Assembly: GCA_035771175.1 (NCBI GenBank)
Contig: CM069590.1
Coordinates: 58,473,683 to 58,537,682, forward strand
Length of the DNA: 64,000 nucleotides
Source of the DNA: Paratinospora sagittata
Lineage: Eukaryota; Streptophyta; Magnoliopsida; Ranunculales; Menispermaceae
Direction: 5' to 3'
Position 1 is the first letter of the stretch. Each line of letters starts with the position of its first letter. Below are positions 36,662 through 49,300 of this stretch, piece by piece. The position numbers and the translations under genes were made by a program. The notes under the pieces were generated by a model. It worked only from the letters and a program-made list of their open reading frames with translations. It made no database searches and had not been told where the DNA came from.

Positions 36662-36834
36662 CTGTTTGGAAAAGCTTTCTCAAAAATATTTTTAGAAGTG
36701 TTTGATAACATTTACTTTTAGTCAAACTATTATAAAAAAAAAAAAATTATTCTTTTAAAAGAAGCTAAGTGAAACCTACTTTTTCGATAAGCACTTATTG
36801 AAAAAATGCTTATGGAGAAGCTCTCCCAAACAAG
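36662..36834. mobile_element. Small MITE with 20-bp terminal inverted repeats
   Basis: The left end CTGTTTGGAAAAGCTTTCTC matches the reverse complement of the right end, CTTGTTTGGGAGAGCTTCTC, with one gap and a few mismatches. The interior includes AGCACTTATTGAAAAAATGC-like short palindromes. The form is that of the widespread CTTGTTTGG...AGCTT plant MITEs. The target duplication is not evident. Confidence 0.6.
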
Positions 36835-38284
36835 AACATTAAATTAGAGTTTGAGGTTTTCTTTTTCAAATTAATATAAAGTATTTCTTACTCATATTCT
36901 TTTATTTTTTAAGGCCCCATTTTTTCCATTGTTAAAACCAAAATTCATTGAAAACTTGTTTGGATGTACTATTTTTATATAATTATAAAATTTAATAAAA
37001 ATTCTGTATTATTTTAAAATAAAATCTAAAAATGACTCTTCTAAAACTTCAACTGCGTTTAGTTCACGAAAAATAATACTATAATTTAAAAAAAAAATCT
37101 GAAAAATGACTTTTTATATAATTTAAATTTTTAAATTTTTAAATACAAAAAAAAAGGTATCAGGATCACGCACGGGGCCTTAATTTTGCAAAATGTTTTT
37201 AAATCAAACGGCCGTCCGGACCAATTTCTCAACGTCGTTTTCTGCCACTTGTTCAAGTCAAATAATCATAGCTCAAAAAAGAAAAGAAAAGAAAGTGAAA
37301 CAATTATTTGTCTAGAGACGTACAAGTAATATAAACACGTCCCTCGAAAAAAAGAAAAGAAAAGTAATAAAAACACGTGAAGCAACTCACGCGCGGCTTT
37401 TGTCTTTTCCTATACGTCAATTCACGTGACATTGATTCCCTTGTCATTTTCTCTGCTTTACCCTCAGCCATGCTACGGCTTCGAGGGCCTAACTTGATTA
37501 AGAACGCGTCATCGTATTCGTCTATTTTAGTCGTAGTTTTACAAATCACGAACCCCCGCATTAACATGGAAGTAATTGTCTGTCCTTCTCGACACTTTCG
37601 TTATTGCCTCTCTTCTCACTTAATTAACACCTGGAATCTCTGTGGAACATCGGACGGTGAGGATCCAAGTGACGTGTATAGCTGCTCCTGGACAGATGCA
37701 AATGAATGAGACCGTGACTTCTGATTATTAATTAGGTGAAGGTTTGTCAAATGTCAATTACCAAAGATAGATTTCATTAGAATTTGATTATATTCTTTCG
37801 AGTTTGAAGCGTCATCGTATTTTATATGTTTTAAATTCACTTTAACAATACTATTGCCAGTATCTTTATTTTAAGTTTTTAAATAATTAAGAATACTAAT
37901 TAGTATTGAAATTTCTTTTCATTAATAGCTGCAATACAAAGGATTAGATTGAATTTAACTTAGATTGCATTAATATTACACCATTTTAATAAGTTATCAT
38001 ATTATTTATTAAAAAAAACACTGAGCAAAGATAAATTTGAATAGAAACCATTAACGTTGTTAAGACAGAAAAATAAAATAAAATATGTACAATAAATATC
38101 TTGACAATCACTAATATATAAAAAAGCCAAACAGCTTCATTTATTTAGAAAAAAATGACTTTTTATTATTTCATACCATTGTTGCTTCTAAATATTTTTT
38201 GTTAAATTGAAATATTATAATTATTGTCGTCGGCTCACGATAAAAATACAGAAAAAGAAAGCTTTATAAGCTGTTGCGACTGAG

Positions 38285-38348
38285 TGCGATGCACGTGATC
38301 CGATTTTGTAGGGACCAAGGGACACGTTTACGTCATTTGCTACGTGTC
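38285..38348 (+). promoter_or_regulatory. ACGT-motif cluster upstream of the invertase gene
   Basis: Within 64 bp there are CACGTG (38292-38297), GACACGTT (38321-38328), ACGTCA (38330-38335) and TACGTGTC (38341-38348). Such a cluster resembles ABA/stress-responsive bZIP sites. It lies roughly 300-400 bp upstream of the probable leader exon. Response to ABA is inference. Confidence 0.4.
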
Positions 38349-38640
38349 ACCAACCGTGCAATGAACCACGCACAACCTGCTGAAACAGCTGCGAGTTGCG
38401 AACGCGAGCTTCTTCTTTTGTTCTAATTACCAAAAAGAAAGCAATCAGTTTTAGAAGAAAGGCGACAAACACGAAAAAGAGAACAACATCCCAAATGAAC
38501 GTCGAATCCACTTGGGGACTAGAGTAGTACAAGTAATAGAGAAGTAATTAATTAACAATAACAATAAAAAGCTGGGATATTCACCGACGCATCCGGTCGT
38601 CCATCTTGACGACTGAGAATATCCGGTCACTCACTCGCAG

Positions 38641-39560
38641 CAGCAGCACCAGCAGCAGCCGCTGTGTCTCTGCTTGCCTACTCATCGTCACCTAACAACA
38701 CCACCACACACAAACTTTTGCAGAGCACTTTGCCAGGCTTTCTTTCAGGCGTTTCTTTATGGCTGTTAATCATCTGCCGTTTTCAAGGCAAGTTCTTGCT
38801 AATCTAGTAATCTTTTTGTTTTTAAGAAACAGAAGAGTCTTCGGATTTCTGAGATCGGCTGGTGATGATTATGTTGTTCTGATTCTGAATCATGCATGGA
38901 TCTTAAAAAAAAAAAAGAAAAAAAGAAAAAAAGAAAAAAAGAAAGAAAGAAAATTCATTGTTGTTTGTTTTGATTTCTATTTAGTTCTGATCGAAGAGTT
39001 GATTGGCTTTTTTTTCTTGAAATTTTTTCTGGCATTGTCTTTTAAAGTTTATATTTTGCATGCAAATCGTAGTTCTTGCTTCAAGAACACTGAGTTTCTG
39101 GGGAGATTTGTGAGACAGAGCTAAATGTTAGTTAATTCTCATTAATTTCGTGTTATTTGGTTGGTGCTAGATCTTTATACGAGCCGTGACATCTGAAGAT
39201 ATAGAACCCGTTTTTTATTGGTTAAAAAATGCTGATTCTTTTCTTCTAATATCTGGATTTTTAGAAGGCATTCAGAAAACCTAGATTTCTAGATTGGAAA
39301 ATGCTAAATTATTGAAGGTGATTTTTCGGAATGTTTCTGATTTTGGAACCAAGATTGGCAATTATTTTAGTTTCTGATCGACTTCAGGACCTGCTAAATT
39401 CTAGTCTTTGATATAGTTAATGTTCTTATGCGTAGTTAATTTTTGAATCTATGATGATTATCCTATGTAATTTGTTGTTGCGTCTGTTGGACTAAATGCA
39501 GATTTTTGAATTCTTGAACCGTCACGAAGTTACACTTAGCAATCTGTGAAAAGCTTCGTC
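38641..39560 (+). other. Invertase leader exon and 5'-UTR intron
   Basis: A CAG/CCA-rich, pyrimidine-rich stretch from about 38640 looks like the untranslated first exon. An acceptor AATGCAG at about 39497-39503 precedes the coding exon by some 57 bases, so a leader intron of about 700 bp is likely. The first exon would contain an ATG at 38760 whose short frame is an upstream ORF, not an N-terminal extension. An A/G-rich simple repeat (AAAAAGAAAAAAAG...) lies at 38906-38955. Confidence 0.45.
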
Positions 39561-42500
39561 ATGTCTTCAGCTACTTCGGATGTGTGTCAGAATGGAAATG
39601 TAAAAAATCTTGATTCATTATCTACTGCAACAGAGGCCGAAGAGTTTGATTTCTCGAAATTGGCCGACAGGTCTAGACTTCTGAATATAGAGAGGCAGAG
39701 GTCCTTTGATGAAAGGTCTCTTGGTGACTTATTGGTTGGTTTATCTCCTTCTTTTTCTTCCAGAAATGAAAATCCTCGGACAATTCTGGATCACATCGAC
39801 AATGTATATTCTCCTGGTAGAAGGTCTGGTTTCAATTCCCCTACCTCAAATGTTTCCTATGAACCGCATCCCATGATCACAGAAGCTTGGGATGCTCTTC
39901 GGCGTACATTGGTGCATTTTCGGGGCCAACCGGTTGGAACTATTGCGGCTTTGGACCACTCTGAAGAAAGTCTCAACTATGATCAGGTGTAGCCCCTTTT
40001 TTCCCCTTATTAAGTTGGACATGCCTTTGTCAGATATCAATGTCATTCATATATTCATGCGGTCCTGACATGCTAGTTCAGAGTAATTAATTTGGATTAA
40101 AATTTTATCATTCTTTTTTTTAATACTCAAATTAATTAATGACTAATGTGAGGACCAAAGATTGTTATCTTTTGCAATTTTGCATGTTACTATAATTTGT
40201 TAGTTGAGAATACATATAAAAGAAGCAATTTTTTCATGGTTAAATTTATGTTGAACTCATTGTACCATTCATACCTTGTCCATCTAATTGATTAAAATAT
40301 ATGTGGGCTGCTTTTCTTGGAGTGGCCCTATCTCAATGAATTCATTGCTACAATGATCAAATGATTGTGATGTTCATAGGCATGTTGTACAGGTCATATA
40401 AAAGAAGTCAATTTGGTGACCTCTGTTCCTATTATGATTAGTGGTAGTTCTAGCATTGATTGGGTGTCTAAAATCGATGATAGTTTCAGACAGTTGTTAG
40501 GCTGAACCAGGTGTAAGGCATGTTTCAACGTTAGGCCAATTGAGTTTGAAATGAGGTGATTGTGAGTACTGAAAAGCAGATCTGTCGCTAAAGTTTTTCT
40601 GTTAGTTTATTTTCTAGTAGAATAATTTCTGTTATCATTTTTTTTCTTTTTTTGGTGGCTCGTGCACACTTTTTGGAGCTGATTAAATTGTTATCCTAAC
40701 TTGTTTTAATGTAGGTTTTTGTTAGAGACTTTGTCCCAAGTGCCTTGGCTTTTTTGATGAATGGAGAGCCTGACGTAGTTAAAAATTTTCTCTTGAAAAC
40801 CCTTCGGCTGCAGTCATGGGAGAAAAAGGTTGACCTTTTCAAGTTAGGGGAAGGTGTAATGCCAGCTAGTTTCAAAGTGTTGCACGATCCTGTTCGAAAT
40901 ACTGAAACTTTAATTGCAGATTTTGGTGAGAGTGCAATAGGAAGAGTTGCACCAGTTGATTCTGGATTTTGGTGGATTATATTGCTCCGGGCATACACAA
41001 AATCCACTGGAGACTCTTCCTTGGCTGAAATGCCTGAATGCCAAAGGGGCATGCGCCTAGTCTTGAGTTTATGCTTGTCTGAAGGGTTTGATACTTTCCC
41101 CACTTTGCTTTGTGCTGATGGATGCTGTATGGTTGACCGAAGGATGGTAAGTACTATCTCGTGGTGTTTTTTGTTTACTTCTACAATCTATGATCTTGTC
41201 GCTGCTTCTTTTTCCTATATTTGCATTCACGCAGTTCATGCTTGGCATTGATTCTTTATGTTGTCTCTTTCATATGCTTTTGTATTTTCCTATCAATCCT
41301 TGGGCCAAAACATTCATATAATGCCACAGTGATGCTAATATTTTCAGAATGAATATTTTTCTTTATTAGCATTTTATTTTTTTATATTAGTGAAATTTGT
41401 TGTTCAGAGATAGATGTCCATGTACTGGAAAACGAATTAGCACATGTAAGGATAGGAAAAATATGCTACCAATGATCCTAAGATTATACTAATCTGTGAT
41501 GCGGACAAAATACTCCAATGAGGCATTTGAGATCTCCATACAGGTTCATGGTTGTTTGCATGATATCTACAAATCATTGAGGGAGGAAACCTAAGATCAG
41601 CCATAGGTGATGATGAGTTCTGGTGGGTTGTGTCTTTAGAGTGGCTATGGTGTCAGTCAGAATTTTGAAAGCAAAGGCTCTAAGAAATTTACATAAAACT
41701 TGAATCTAAACATGGCAGGAAGAGTCAAGCTCATCCCCCTGCTAATAAGGCTGTAAATCCTGAGCTCTTTTGTGTTTTGGTAATTGAATCCTGAAGTCCT
41801 GCCACAACTAGGGAAATCCCAATGTTCATTGCTCTAGTCCCGGGTGTACAATTATACAGTAAACATGATGATGAGTTATTTAATATGTTTTCCTGGAAAA
41901 GTTTGCAATGTAGCAATAATTAAACAATGCTTGCATTATTGTTGCACTTCTGTATCTTGCTCAGCTAATATTGAGGAAAGCTTACTATTATTGGGACTAG
42001 AGGTTCAGTGTCATGTACCAGAAGTCAGCTTGCTGCTTGCGTATTTATATTTAAAAATTTGCTTATGACCCTAATGAACTTACACATCGTACATTAAGCA
42101 CAAGGAAATAGCTTAACTGATGAAACCTTATTGTGATTTGCTGGTAATGAAGAAGATGACAATGAAAAAAAGACCTGAGAAGCATAGCATCAGGGGCGGA
42201 GCTACCTTGGGGCTTATCTGGGCTGTAGCCTAGGTAAGCTCCAAGGTAGCATATATATATTAAGTTTTCTTATATATTTTTTAATATAAAGTATATTAAA
42301 TATTAATTTATTAAATAATAATATCCAACAAATTATAATCACAATCAATTAAAAAATTTACATCTAAACACTTGAAAACCTACTACTCTAAATTTATCAC
42401 TCAAGTATCGATTTTTAGCGTTAAAGATAAGGTTGTCAAATGGTTTTCAAAAAGTTTAGTTGATTTTTTGTAATAATGTTTAGTTAGATTTAAAATAACT

Positions 42501-45429
42501 GCACATGTCTATCTTTTAGATATTAGCAATTTACATATCTTAAAGGATGCAATAAATAATCCAATAGATACACATGTGTAGTTGCACATGTAGTTACAAA
42601 TTTCTGCAATTAGATTAGTATTTTCCTTGCTAAAAAAGAAATGATAATCTAACTGTAAAAGTTGCAACTACATGTGTGAACTACACATGCCTATCCTTTG
42701 AATATTAGTGATTTACATATCTCAATCAATAAATTTTTCTTGTACCGTCAAGGTTTGTCTAAAAAAAATTTTTAGTCCACCCTAAATAAAATTTCTGACT
42801 ACGCCCCTGCATAGCATGTCCTTTTTTATTGATGTAAATTGGGTTAATGAATGTGTAATAAAGGTGTCAAATCTTGTAATTCATCTATGCCAATAAATGT
42901 TTCATCTCCTTTAAAATGCTTGAAAAGATTTACTTCAATTATGGAGCATTGATGAAGCATGATGTTCACTGAGGTGATGGTTTTTAATATTATCTGACCC
43001 TATAGCTTGCTTACTAAACAGTTTAGGATCACTGATAACAATAGACATAGATCTATTGTTAGAGATTTCTGACTTTCTTGCTGGTAACTATTGTCCCTAT
43101 GAAACTCCTTTGTCGAGTTTCCAGCTCTTCTTTATTGAGGAAGTTACACTTTTAGACAAGGCTAACTTTGATGAGTTAGCTCCTGATTTCCAGCACGTTG
43201 ATGGAAATCAAGGCAGGAGCTACTTTATTGGATGACAATGTCTCCTCGAATTCCAAAATGGAGTGCCTCTTACAGATATAAAATGTGATACCTCTTACAG
43301 ATTTGGAATAGGGTGTCAAGAAGGAGTCCGCATGTAAGTTGAGAAGGGTTCTTCTTTCCATTGTTGCTCTATCTCCACTGACAAAATCCACCACTTCAAA
43401 AAAAATATTAAGATTGTCCTTTTCACATGAGGGCAGGTTGTCCTTTTCATTGTGAATTAAGCATCAGTTTGCATGCATTTGAACTTTGAAGAAAACATCA
43501 TTCTACATGAACTTTTTTTTTTCTTTTTTCTTTTTCCTTCTTAGAGTATGCGGAGGTTGGAATATGTGGTTAAAGTAAGAAGATTGAATTGAAAGGAAGA
43601 ATGTGAAGTTGGCTTATCTCGCGTGAATCATTTGAAAACAGAATCCTACAATTACTTGCTCAAGAATATCACAATGCCAAAATCATTTTTGAGCAGCCCA
43701 TGCTCAACGCTCAAAGTAGATCTAAATTCATTCACAACCTTACTATTGGTGGCGATCTCTTGCACATGCCGATGACTATCATTGGCAATCTCCTGCAAGC
43801 AGTTGAGAACATAGGAAGGGGATTCTTAGGTTTAGAAAAATAGTGGAACCTGAAGATTTTTGATGTTATTGGATGGATTATCTTTTTACAAGATATTATC
43901 CACCAAGGAACTTTGTTGAAAAATCTTTACAGGAAGAGGTAGTGTGGTGGCCGTAACTTTCATAAAAGAGGATAATATATCTGGCCTAGACATGTTCTCT
44001 TAGCCTCGTACAGATTCAGATTAGCTTGACAGTGATTATAGAGAACACACACATAGACACACACTATAAAATAGAAAAAAAACATAGAACTACAAAGAGG
44101 AAGGATTCTACTTTATGCCGAGAAATCCTGAGTTTTTGATATGCATGTTTATACGAACTTTGTTTTCTTCATTCACTTGAAAATGCCTGGATGCTTATCC
44201 AGTCTTTTTTGTAGATGATATCAAGGAATGCCCTTGTTTGAGATCTCATTCTCGTTAGTAATTCTAGGTAAGTTCCCAACCTTTTTGATTCGCATTGTAT
44301 TAAATATTATTATTATTATTTTGTTTTATTTGTATGACTGCAGTACAGATTTTCAAAACAAACACCATTATGATTATGTCTTTGGTCAGGCTATGGTTAA
44401 TTGAATATTGACTGCATTCTCTGTATCCACATTTCAGGGTGTTTATGGGTATCCTGTTGAAATACAAGCACTGTTTTTTATGGCTTTAAGGAGTGCTTTA
44501 GTTCTGCTTAAGCAAGATGATGAGGGCAAGGAGTTTGTAGAGCGCATAGTTAAACGGCTACATGCACTAAGCTATCATATGCGAAGTTACTTTTGGATTG
44601 ACCTTAAGCAGCTTAATGATATATATCGATTCAAAACTGAGGAATACTCTCACACTGCTGTCAACAAATTCAATGTCATACCTGATTCTCTTCCAGAATG
44701 GGTGTTCGATTTTATGCCAACTCGTGGTGGTTACTTCATTGGAAATGTGAGTCCTGCAAGAATGGACTTCCGTTGGTTTGCCTTGGGTAATTGTGTGGCA
44801 ATATTATCTTCTTTGGCAACCCCTGAGCAGTCTGCTGCTATAATGGATCTAATTGAATCACGCTGGGAAGAATTGGTCGGAGAAATGCCACTAAAGGTTT
44901 GCTATCCGGCCATTGAAAGTCATGAATGGCGAATCGAAACAGGGTGTGACCCGAAAAATACTAGATGGAGTTACCACAATGGAGGATCTTGGCCAGGTAA
45001 GCCTCTACTCTATTGTCCTTGCAACCAAACAACTAATTGAAATTGGTTGCTAATTGAGTTCACAAGTTTTGCTAAACATTTTTAGAGGATGTTCTATGAA
45101 GCTCATTTGAATGAATCATTCTTTTGGCTCCAGTGCTTTTGTGGCTTCTCACGGCTGCGTGCATCAAGACCGGGCGTCCACAGATAGCAAGGCGTGCACT
45201 TGAACTTGCGGAGAGCCGATTGTCAAAAGACAACTGGCCAGAATATTATGATGGAAAGCTTGGGAGATATATCGGTAAACAGGCGCGTAAATTCCAAACT
45301 TGGTCAATTGCTGGATACCTGGTGGCAAAGATGATGCTTGAAGACCCATCCCATCTGGGTATGGTGTCATTGGAGGAGGACAAACAGATGAAGCCCCTCC
45401 TTAGAAGATCCAATTCATGGACTTGCTGA
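39561..45429 (+). CDS. Cytosolic alkaline/neutral invertase, GH100
   Basis: A/N invertases hydrolyse sucrose to glucose and fructose at neutral pH; they are specific for sucrose and, unlike acid invertases, not glycosylated. Four coding exons: 39561-39986, 40715-41146, 44438-44996, 45134-45429, 570 residues, the usual length. The GH100 signatures are plain: [10 protein letters not shown] with the proposed catalytic Asp224, the [20 protein letters not shown] block, and [10 protein letters not shown] with the proposed acid/base Glu449, in the spacing known from cyanobacterial InvA. The C-terminus is basic/Ser-rich and ends RRSNSWTC. The N-terminus is acidic/Ser-rich with no transit peptide, which points to the cytosolic clade rather than plastid/mitochondrial. 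The long intron 3 (41147-44437) hosts a hAT MITE. The start at 39561 is the first ATG of the coding exon; upstream codons in frame lack ATG. Confidence 0.95.
42183..42817. mobile_element. hAT MITE with 8-bp target duplication in invertase intron 3
   Basis: The 619-bp element 42191-42809 starts CAGGGGCGGAGCTAC and ends GACTACGCCCCTG, so its termini are inverted repeats (CAGGGGCG..G). It is flanked by perfect CATAGCAT octamers at 42183-42190 and 42810-42817, the hAT hallmark. Just inside the left end is a stem: GCTACCTTGGGGCTTA (42201-42216) pairs with 42235-42250 at 15 of 16 positions. A 40-bp internal direct repeat (CACATG.CTATC.TT...TTACATATCT) occurs at about 42502-42540 and 42684-42722. 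No transposase is present. Confidence 0.9.
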
Positions 45430-46152
45430 TTTCCACCCTTCCATCTCTCTAAGTACGCCTCTCTCCTCTTTGCATTTGCTATTGAATGAGGAGGTGCAGT
45501 TGAGATGGAAGTGTTTTCACTTTCTACTTTTTTTTTTTTCAGATCATCTTTTAACCACTAATAAGCTGTTTTGTAGATTGCTATTTATTCTCTTTTCTTC
45601 AATATCATTTAATCCTTCTCTCTAGATTTCTTTGGTTTTTCATTCCCTTATATCTCAATGTTGGAACTTCTGGTCCAGTTCACCTCCATTCAAATTATTT
45701 TAAATCGTAGAATTTTTTTAAAATTAAAGTTAAACTGTTCAAATTGATTTTACAACTCAATGCCAGTTTTAGTACAAAACTATGACATACATTCTGAGAA
45801 GAGAATCCCAAGTCCTTCACCAGACGTTCAACTGTGGCCCATCATAAGTGGAGAAGAATACTAGCAAGTTCGAGCTACATATTTTGAAGGAGCACCACTT
45901 ATTTTTGCTTGTTCTCTGATCCAACCTGATTCATTTTGCCCACTTAATTTACATATGATATCATATAGGATCGAACTTATTAACTTCTATGATTAAACAG
46001 TTTTAATATGTTAGAAAATAGCGTAAGATATTTCAAATAATAATAGAAAAGAAATGAAATAAATTAACGTGACTATTAGTTCATAACACGAAATTTTAAT
46101 TACACAAGCTGACAAGCATAAAAATGAATGCTACTACCACGTAATCTGAAGA

Positions 46153-46206
46153 TGGGCCCACCTACAAGCCACCGTCCCAAAAAAACAGGCCCACATATTT
46201 GGCCCA
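46153..46206 (+). promoter_or_regulatory. TGGGCC/GGCCCA (site II-type) motifs
   Basis: TGGGCCCA at 46153-46160 and GGCCCA at 46188-46193 and 46201-46206 lie 165-220 bp upstream of the ATG of the ERD2-like gene. These are TCP-bound site II-like elements common in housekeeping plant promoters, here without an obvious TATA box. Confidence 0.5.
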
Positions 46207-46333
46207 ACTGACTATGTGCTTCAAATTAAAAGGAAAGTCTTCGAAATAGAGGACGACGATTCCAAGGAGGCTCTGCAACTTCTTAAATCTTATTATTGCT
46301 GTTGTTCGTACTGTTACCGCGCAATTGTGAGAG

Positions 46334-46335
<2 letters not shown>

Positions 46336-46367
<32 letters not shown>
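46336..46367. repeat. (GA)n tract in the 5' UTR
   Basis: About 14 GA units immediately precede the ATG at 46371. GA/CT repeats in leaders are common in plants and bind GAGA-type BPC factors. Confidence 0.8.
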
Positions 46368-46370
<3 letters not shown>

Positions 46371-46371
<1 letters not shown>

Positions 46372-49300
46372 TGAAGGGAGGGAAGAGACCTGTGCAGAGG
46401 GTGGCGACATGGCTTCGGCGGCGACCTCCGAAAGTGAAGGCGTTTCTGTGCGTGGTGGCAGGCATGGTCGCGCTGGTTCTTCTGAGATTCATCGTTCACG
46501 ATCACGACAGCCTCTTCGTTGCAGCCGAGGCCGTTCACGCCATTGGGATCTCTGTTCTTATTTATAAGCTCATAAAGGAGAAGACTTGTGCTGGTAATCA
46601 TCATTTCTTGATGTTTTTTTTTTTAAATTACTTTCTTCTCCTTCTTCTTTTTCTGGTTGTTTCCCTTTTGATCAGTTCTCGCTTGCTTTTCTTTCTGTTC
46701 ATTTGATTCTCTGGTTTTCTTCGCTAGGGTTGCCGCGTTCTGTCCCCGGATTTTGGATTTTGTGTGGGAAATGATTTAATTTCATCCGTTTTTGTTGAAT
46801 TTTGTTCTTTTTTTTTTAATTTTTTTGGGAGATATTGACCTTTTTTATTTTTTTTCCTTATCGTTAGTAATGTGTGGTTGGTTATGAGGGGAATTTGAGG
46901 GTTCTGTTTCTTTTTCCAATTAGTTCTCTTATTGTAATTGTAATCAAATAAAAAAAATTTCTAGTCATCTTTAATTTTTTTTTTTAATTGCATTAGAATT
47001 TTTAGACATGGATTTGTTGAAACATATTGTTTTGGTTCAAAAGAAGTGCTGTAGGGGGTTCAATTTGAAGTGTGAAGTGTCCATGCAATGTAGTTTGTGG
47101 AGAGTCTGGAGACTGTAAATATCTTTGAGGTGCATTGTGTACACAGTTAAGACTTATTTGTGTAGAAACAATCAACAGTTTGGTGACTTGAAGCAGTAGG
47201 TAAACCTGATTAGAGGCTTAGATTGTGTTCGAGGTGGGTTTTCAATTCGAAAGGTTAAGTAGCTAGAATAGATTGGTACGGTCTTCCGGTAGACAGTTTT
47301 TGGAATTATATTTTCTCTTGCATCATCCATGCTATAAAATCGGTTGATTTTTCCTGTTACAACATGGATTCTCCTTCTTTCTTGCATTTGGAGTCATAGA
47401 AGGAGATGATTCATGGCGTGCTAGTCTTTCTTCTTTGATCTCTTTTATTCCCAAATAGCTCTTGTTACATCCATTTTGAGTCTAAAGGAGATGGGTGACA
47501 TGAAATTTTAGTTTTATACTTGTATTTATATGTATTTGGGGATTTCAATGTTTGACTTGAAGACTTAGATTTTGAGAACTATAATCACAAGTATGAATGT
47601 ATGATTAATTTCCGTGTGCACTAAATTGTGCTTTAATATGACTGCATTCATTCTGAGGTGTGCCGATTGGGTAAAGTACCCATTTTCTCCAATCAACACC
47701 ACTGAAATTTAACCCATTCTTGCCCTATGCTATATTTCTGGCCCTGCTCAGTGAACCTGCTGCATGCAGGCTACCAGAACAACAAATATATTGAGATGAG
47801 GGGGAAGTGAGATTTGGAATCTCAGATTTGTTAGATCACATTGTTGATTCATTTTAGATTAATCAAATCAAACTTTTAATCTAAATTCTCAAACGAACAC
47901 ACCATTATACATTTACGTTTTGTCCTGGTAAGTAACTCCAACGGAAGTATACATACATGGAGTCTAAAAACTACTTGGCTTAATTCGTTTTTCCAATAAA
48001 TTCAACTTGATTGTAGTATCATATTAGTAATTAGAATAAGATACTTAAGAGTCCATCAAGTTTGCAATCCACCAATTCAATCCACTTCTCAGATGCTGTA
48101 ATTCATTTCTTCACTAAAACACCAACATTTAAGATTTCTCTGAAGAAAAATCTAATATAGCCGGAATCTTTATGTGTAGAGTCTAGAGATTGTTTGTGCC
48201 TTGATGAAAAGAATAACCAGCACAGATGCTTATTGCTTGCAATAAAAATCGTCAGCCATATACATAGTTGCCCAAACATTTAAGTGAGATTGATCTTGAC
48301 TTTGGCTTGCGTAATCTTCACTCAAGTGATATAGAATTTATTTTTCCTTATTTTTTCCATATTTTTACGAAATTGCATTCTGGGCCTTTTTTTGGGTGAC
48401 TGAAACTGCTTTTAAATTATTAAGTAGAACCTGGTGGAGCACTCCTTTGACATATGAAGCTTTTACTTGAAAAAGATTATTTAGCTTTGGGGAGAACCTA
48501 CTGCCAACTAGCTTTTTTTCTTCTCCAACTTTTGTGATTGATCATTTATTTCCAAAGGTCCCCTTTTAAATGGAAAAAAGAACGCCTTCCAGTTTTTTCT
48601 CCTCAAAACTCTAGCCGCAGTTTTTTCAAAACTAAGAAAAAATTCCACATACTGTCTCATTAGCCTAGGCTTCCTTCTTAATAGAAGAAAACAGAGGACG
48701 TTTTATAAGTGTATTTGCAAGGAAATGTGAAAATAGAAAATGATGATAGCTTGATATGCTTTTGTTATCCTATTTCACAGTTTGTTTCTTCAACTCTGCT
48801 GGATTCACTCTACTATAATATTACTGAAGAATGAAGCTTTGCAATATCTGTTGTGTTGTACATTTTTATATGAACAAAACTCATAGTAAATTTTCCTGTA
48901 CCTTGAACTGCAATTCTTGCCATTGCTGTGCATTTTTTTTCTTTTTTTTTTATCATGACACCATTTTCTAGATTCTAGTCTGCACTATAGCATGTAGACC
49001 TAATTTGACTGTCATGCATATTTTTTTTCACATTGTTTTTTTAAATTTGTTGCAGGACTTTCACTCAAGTCGCAAGAATTAACAGCTATCTTTCTGGCAG
49101 TTAGACTCTATTGCAGTGTTGTTATGGAATATGATATACACACTCTGCTTGATTCTGCTACTTTGGCTACAACCTTGTGGGTTATCTATATGATTCGTTT
49201 TAAATTGAGGGCTACTTACATGGAGGATAAAGATAACTTCTCTATTTATTATGTGGTGAGCTTTTCTTGTATCACCTGTGCATATTCATCTTTTTGAGTG

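Larger units (their letters stand above)
35437..38640. other. Intergenic between divergent URB2 and invertase genes
   Basis: No protein gene is supported. It contains the URB2 promoter, a 201-bp foldback element (35924-36124), a 173-bp MITE (36662-36834), AT-rich DNA and, from about 37.3 kb, several ACGT-core motifs of the invertase promoter. The minus-strand ORF at 38347-38532 has no ATG (it opens with TTG) and overlaps this promoter, so I do not call it. Confidence 0.5.
45430..46370. other. Invertase 3' flank and ERD2-like promoter
   Basis: No ORF is supported. The first part is the likely 3' UTR of the invertase. From about 46150 it is the promoter and leader of the next gene. Confidence 0.45.

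Noticed and set aside
38347..38532. Minus-strand ORF of 61 codons with a hydrophobic stretch
   Set aside because: It opens with TTG and has no ATG, and it overlaps the ACGT-rich promoter region of the invertase gene.
38760..39124. ORF beginning MAVNHLPFS as the invertase N-terminus
   Set aside because: It runs into an A-rich low-complexity stretch and stops before the coding exon; it fits an upstream ORF in the leader plus intron sequence.
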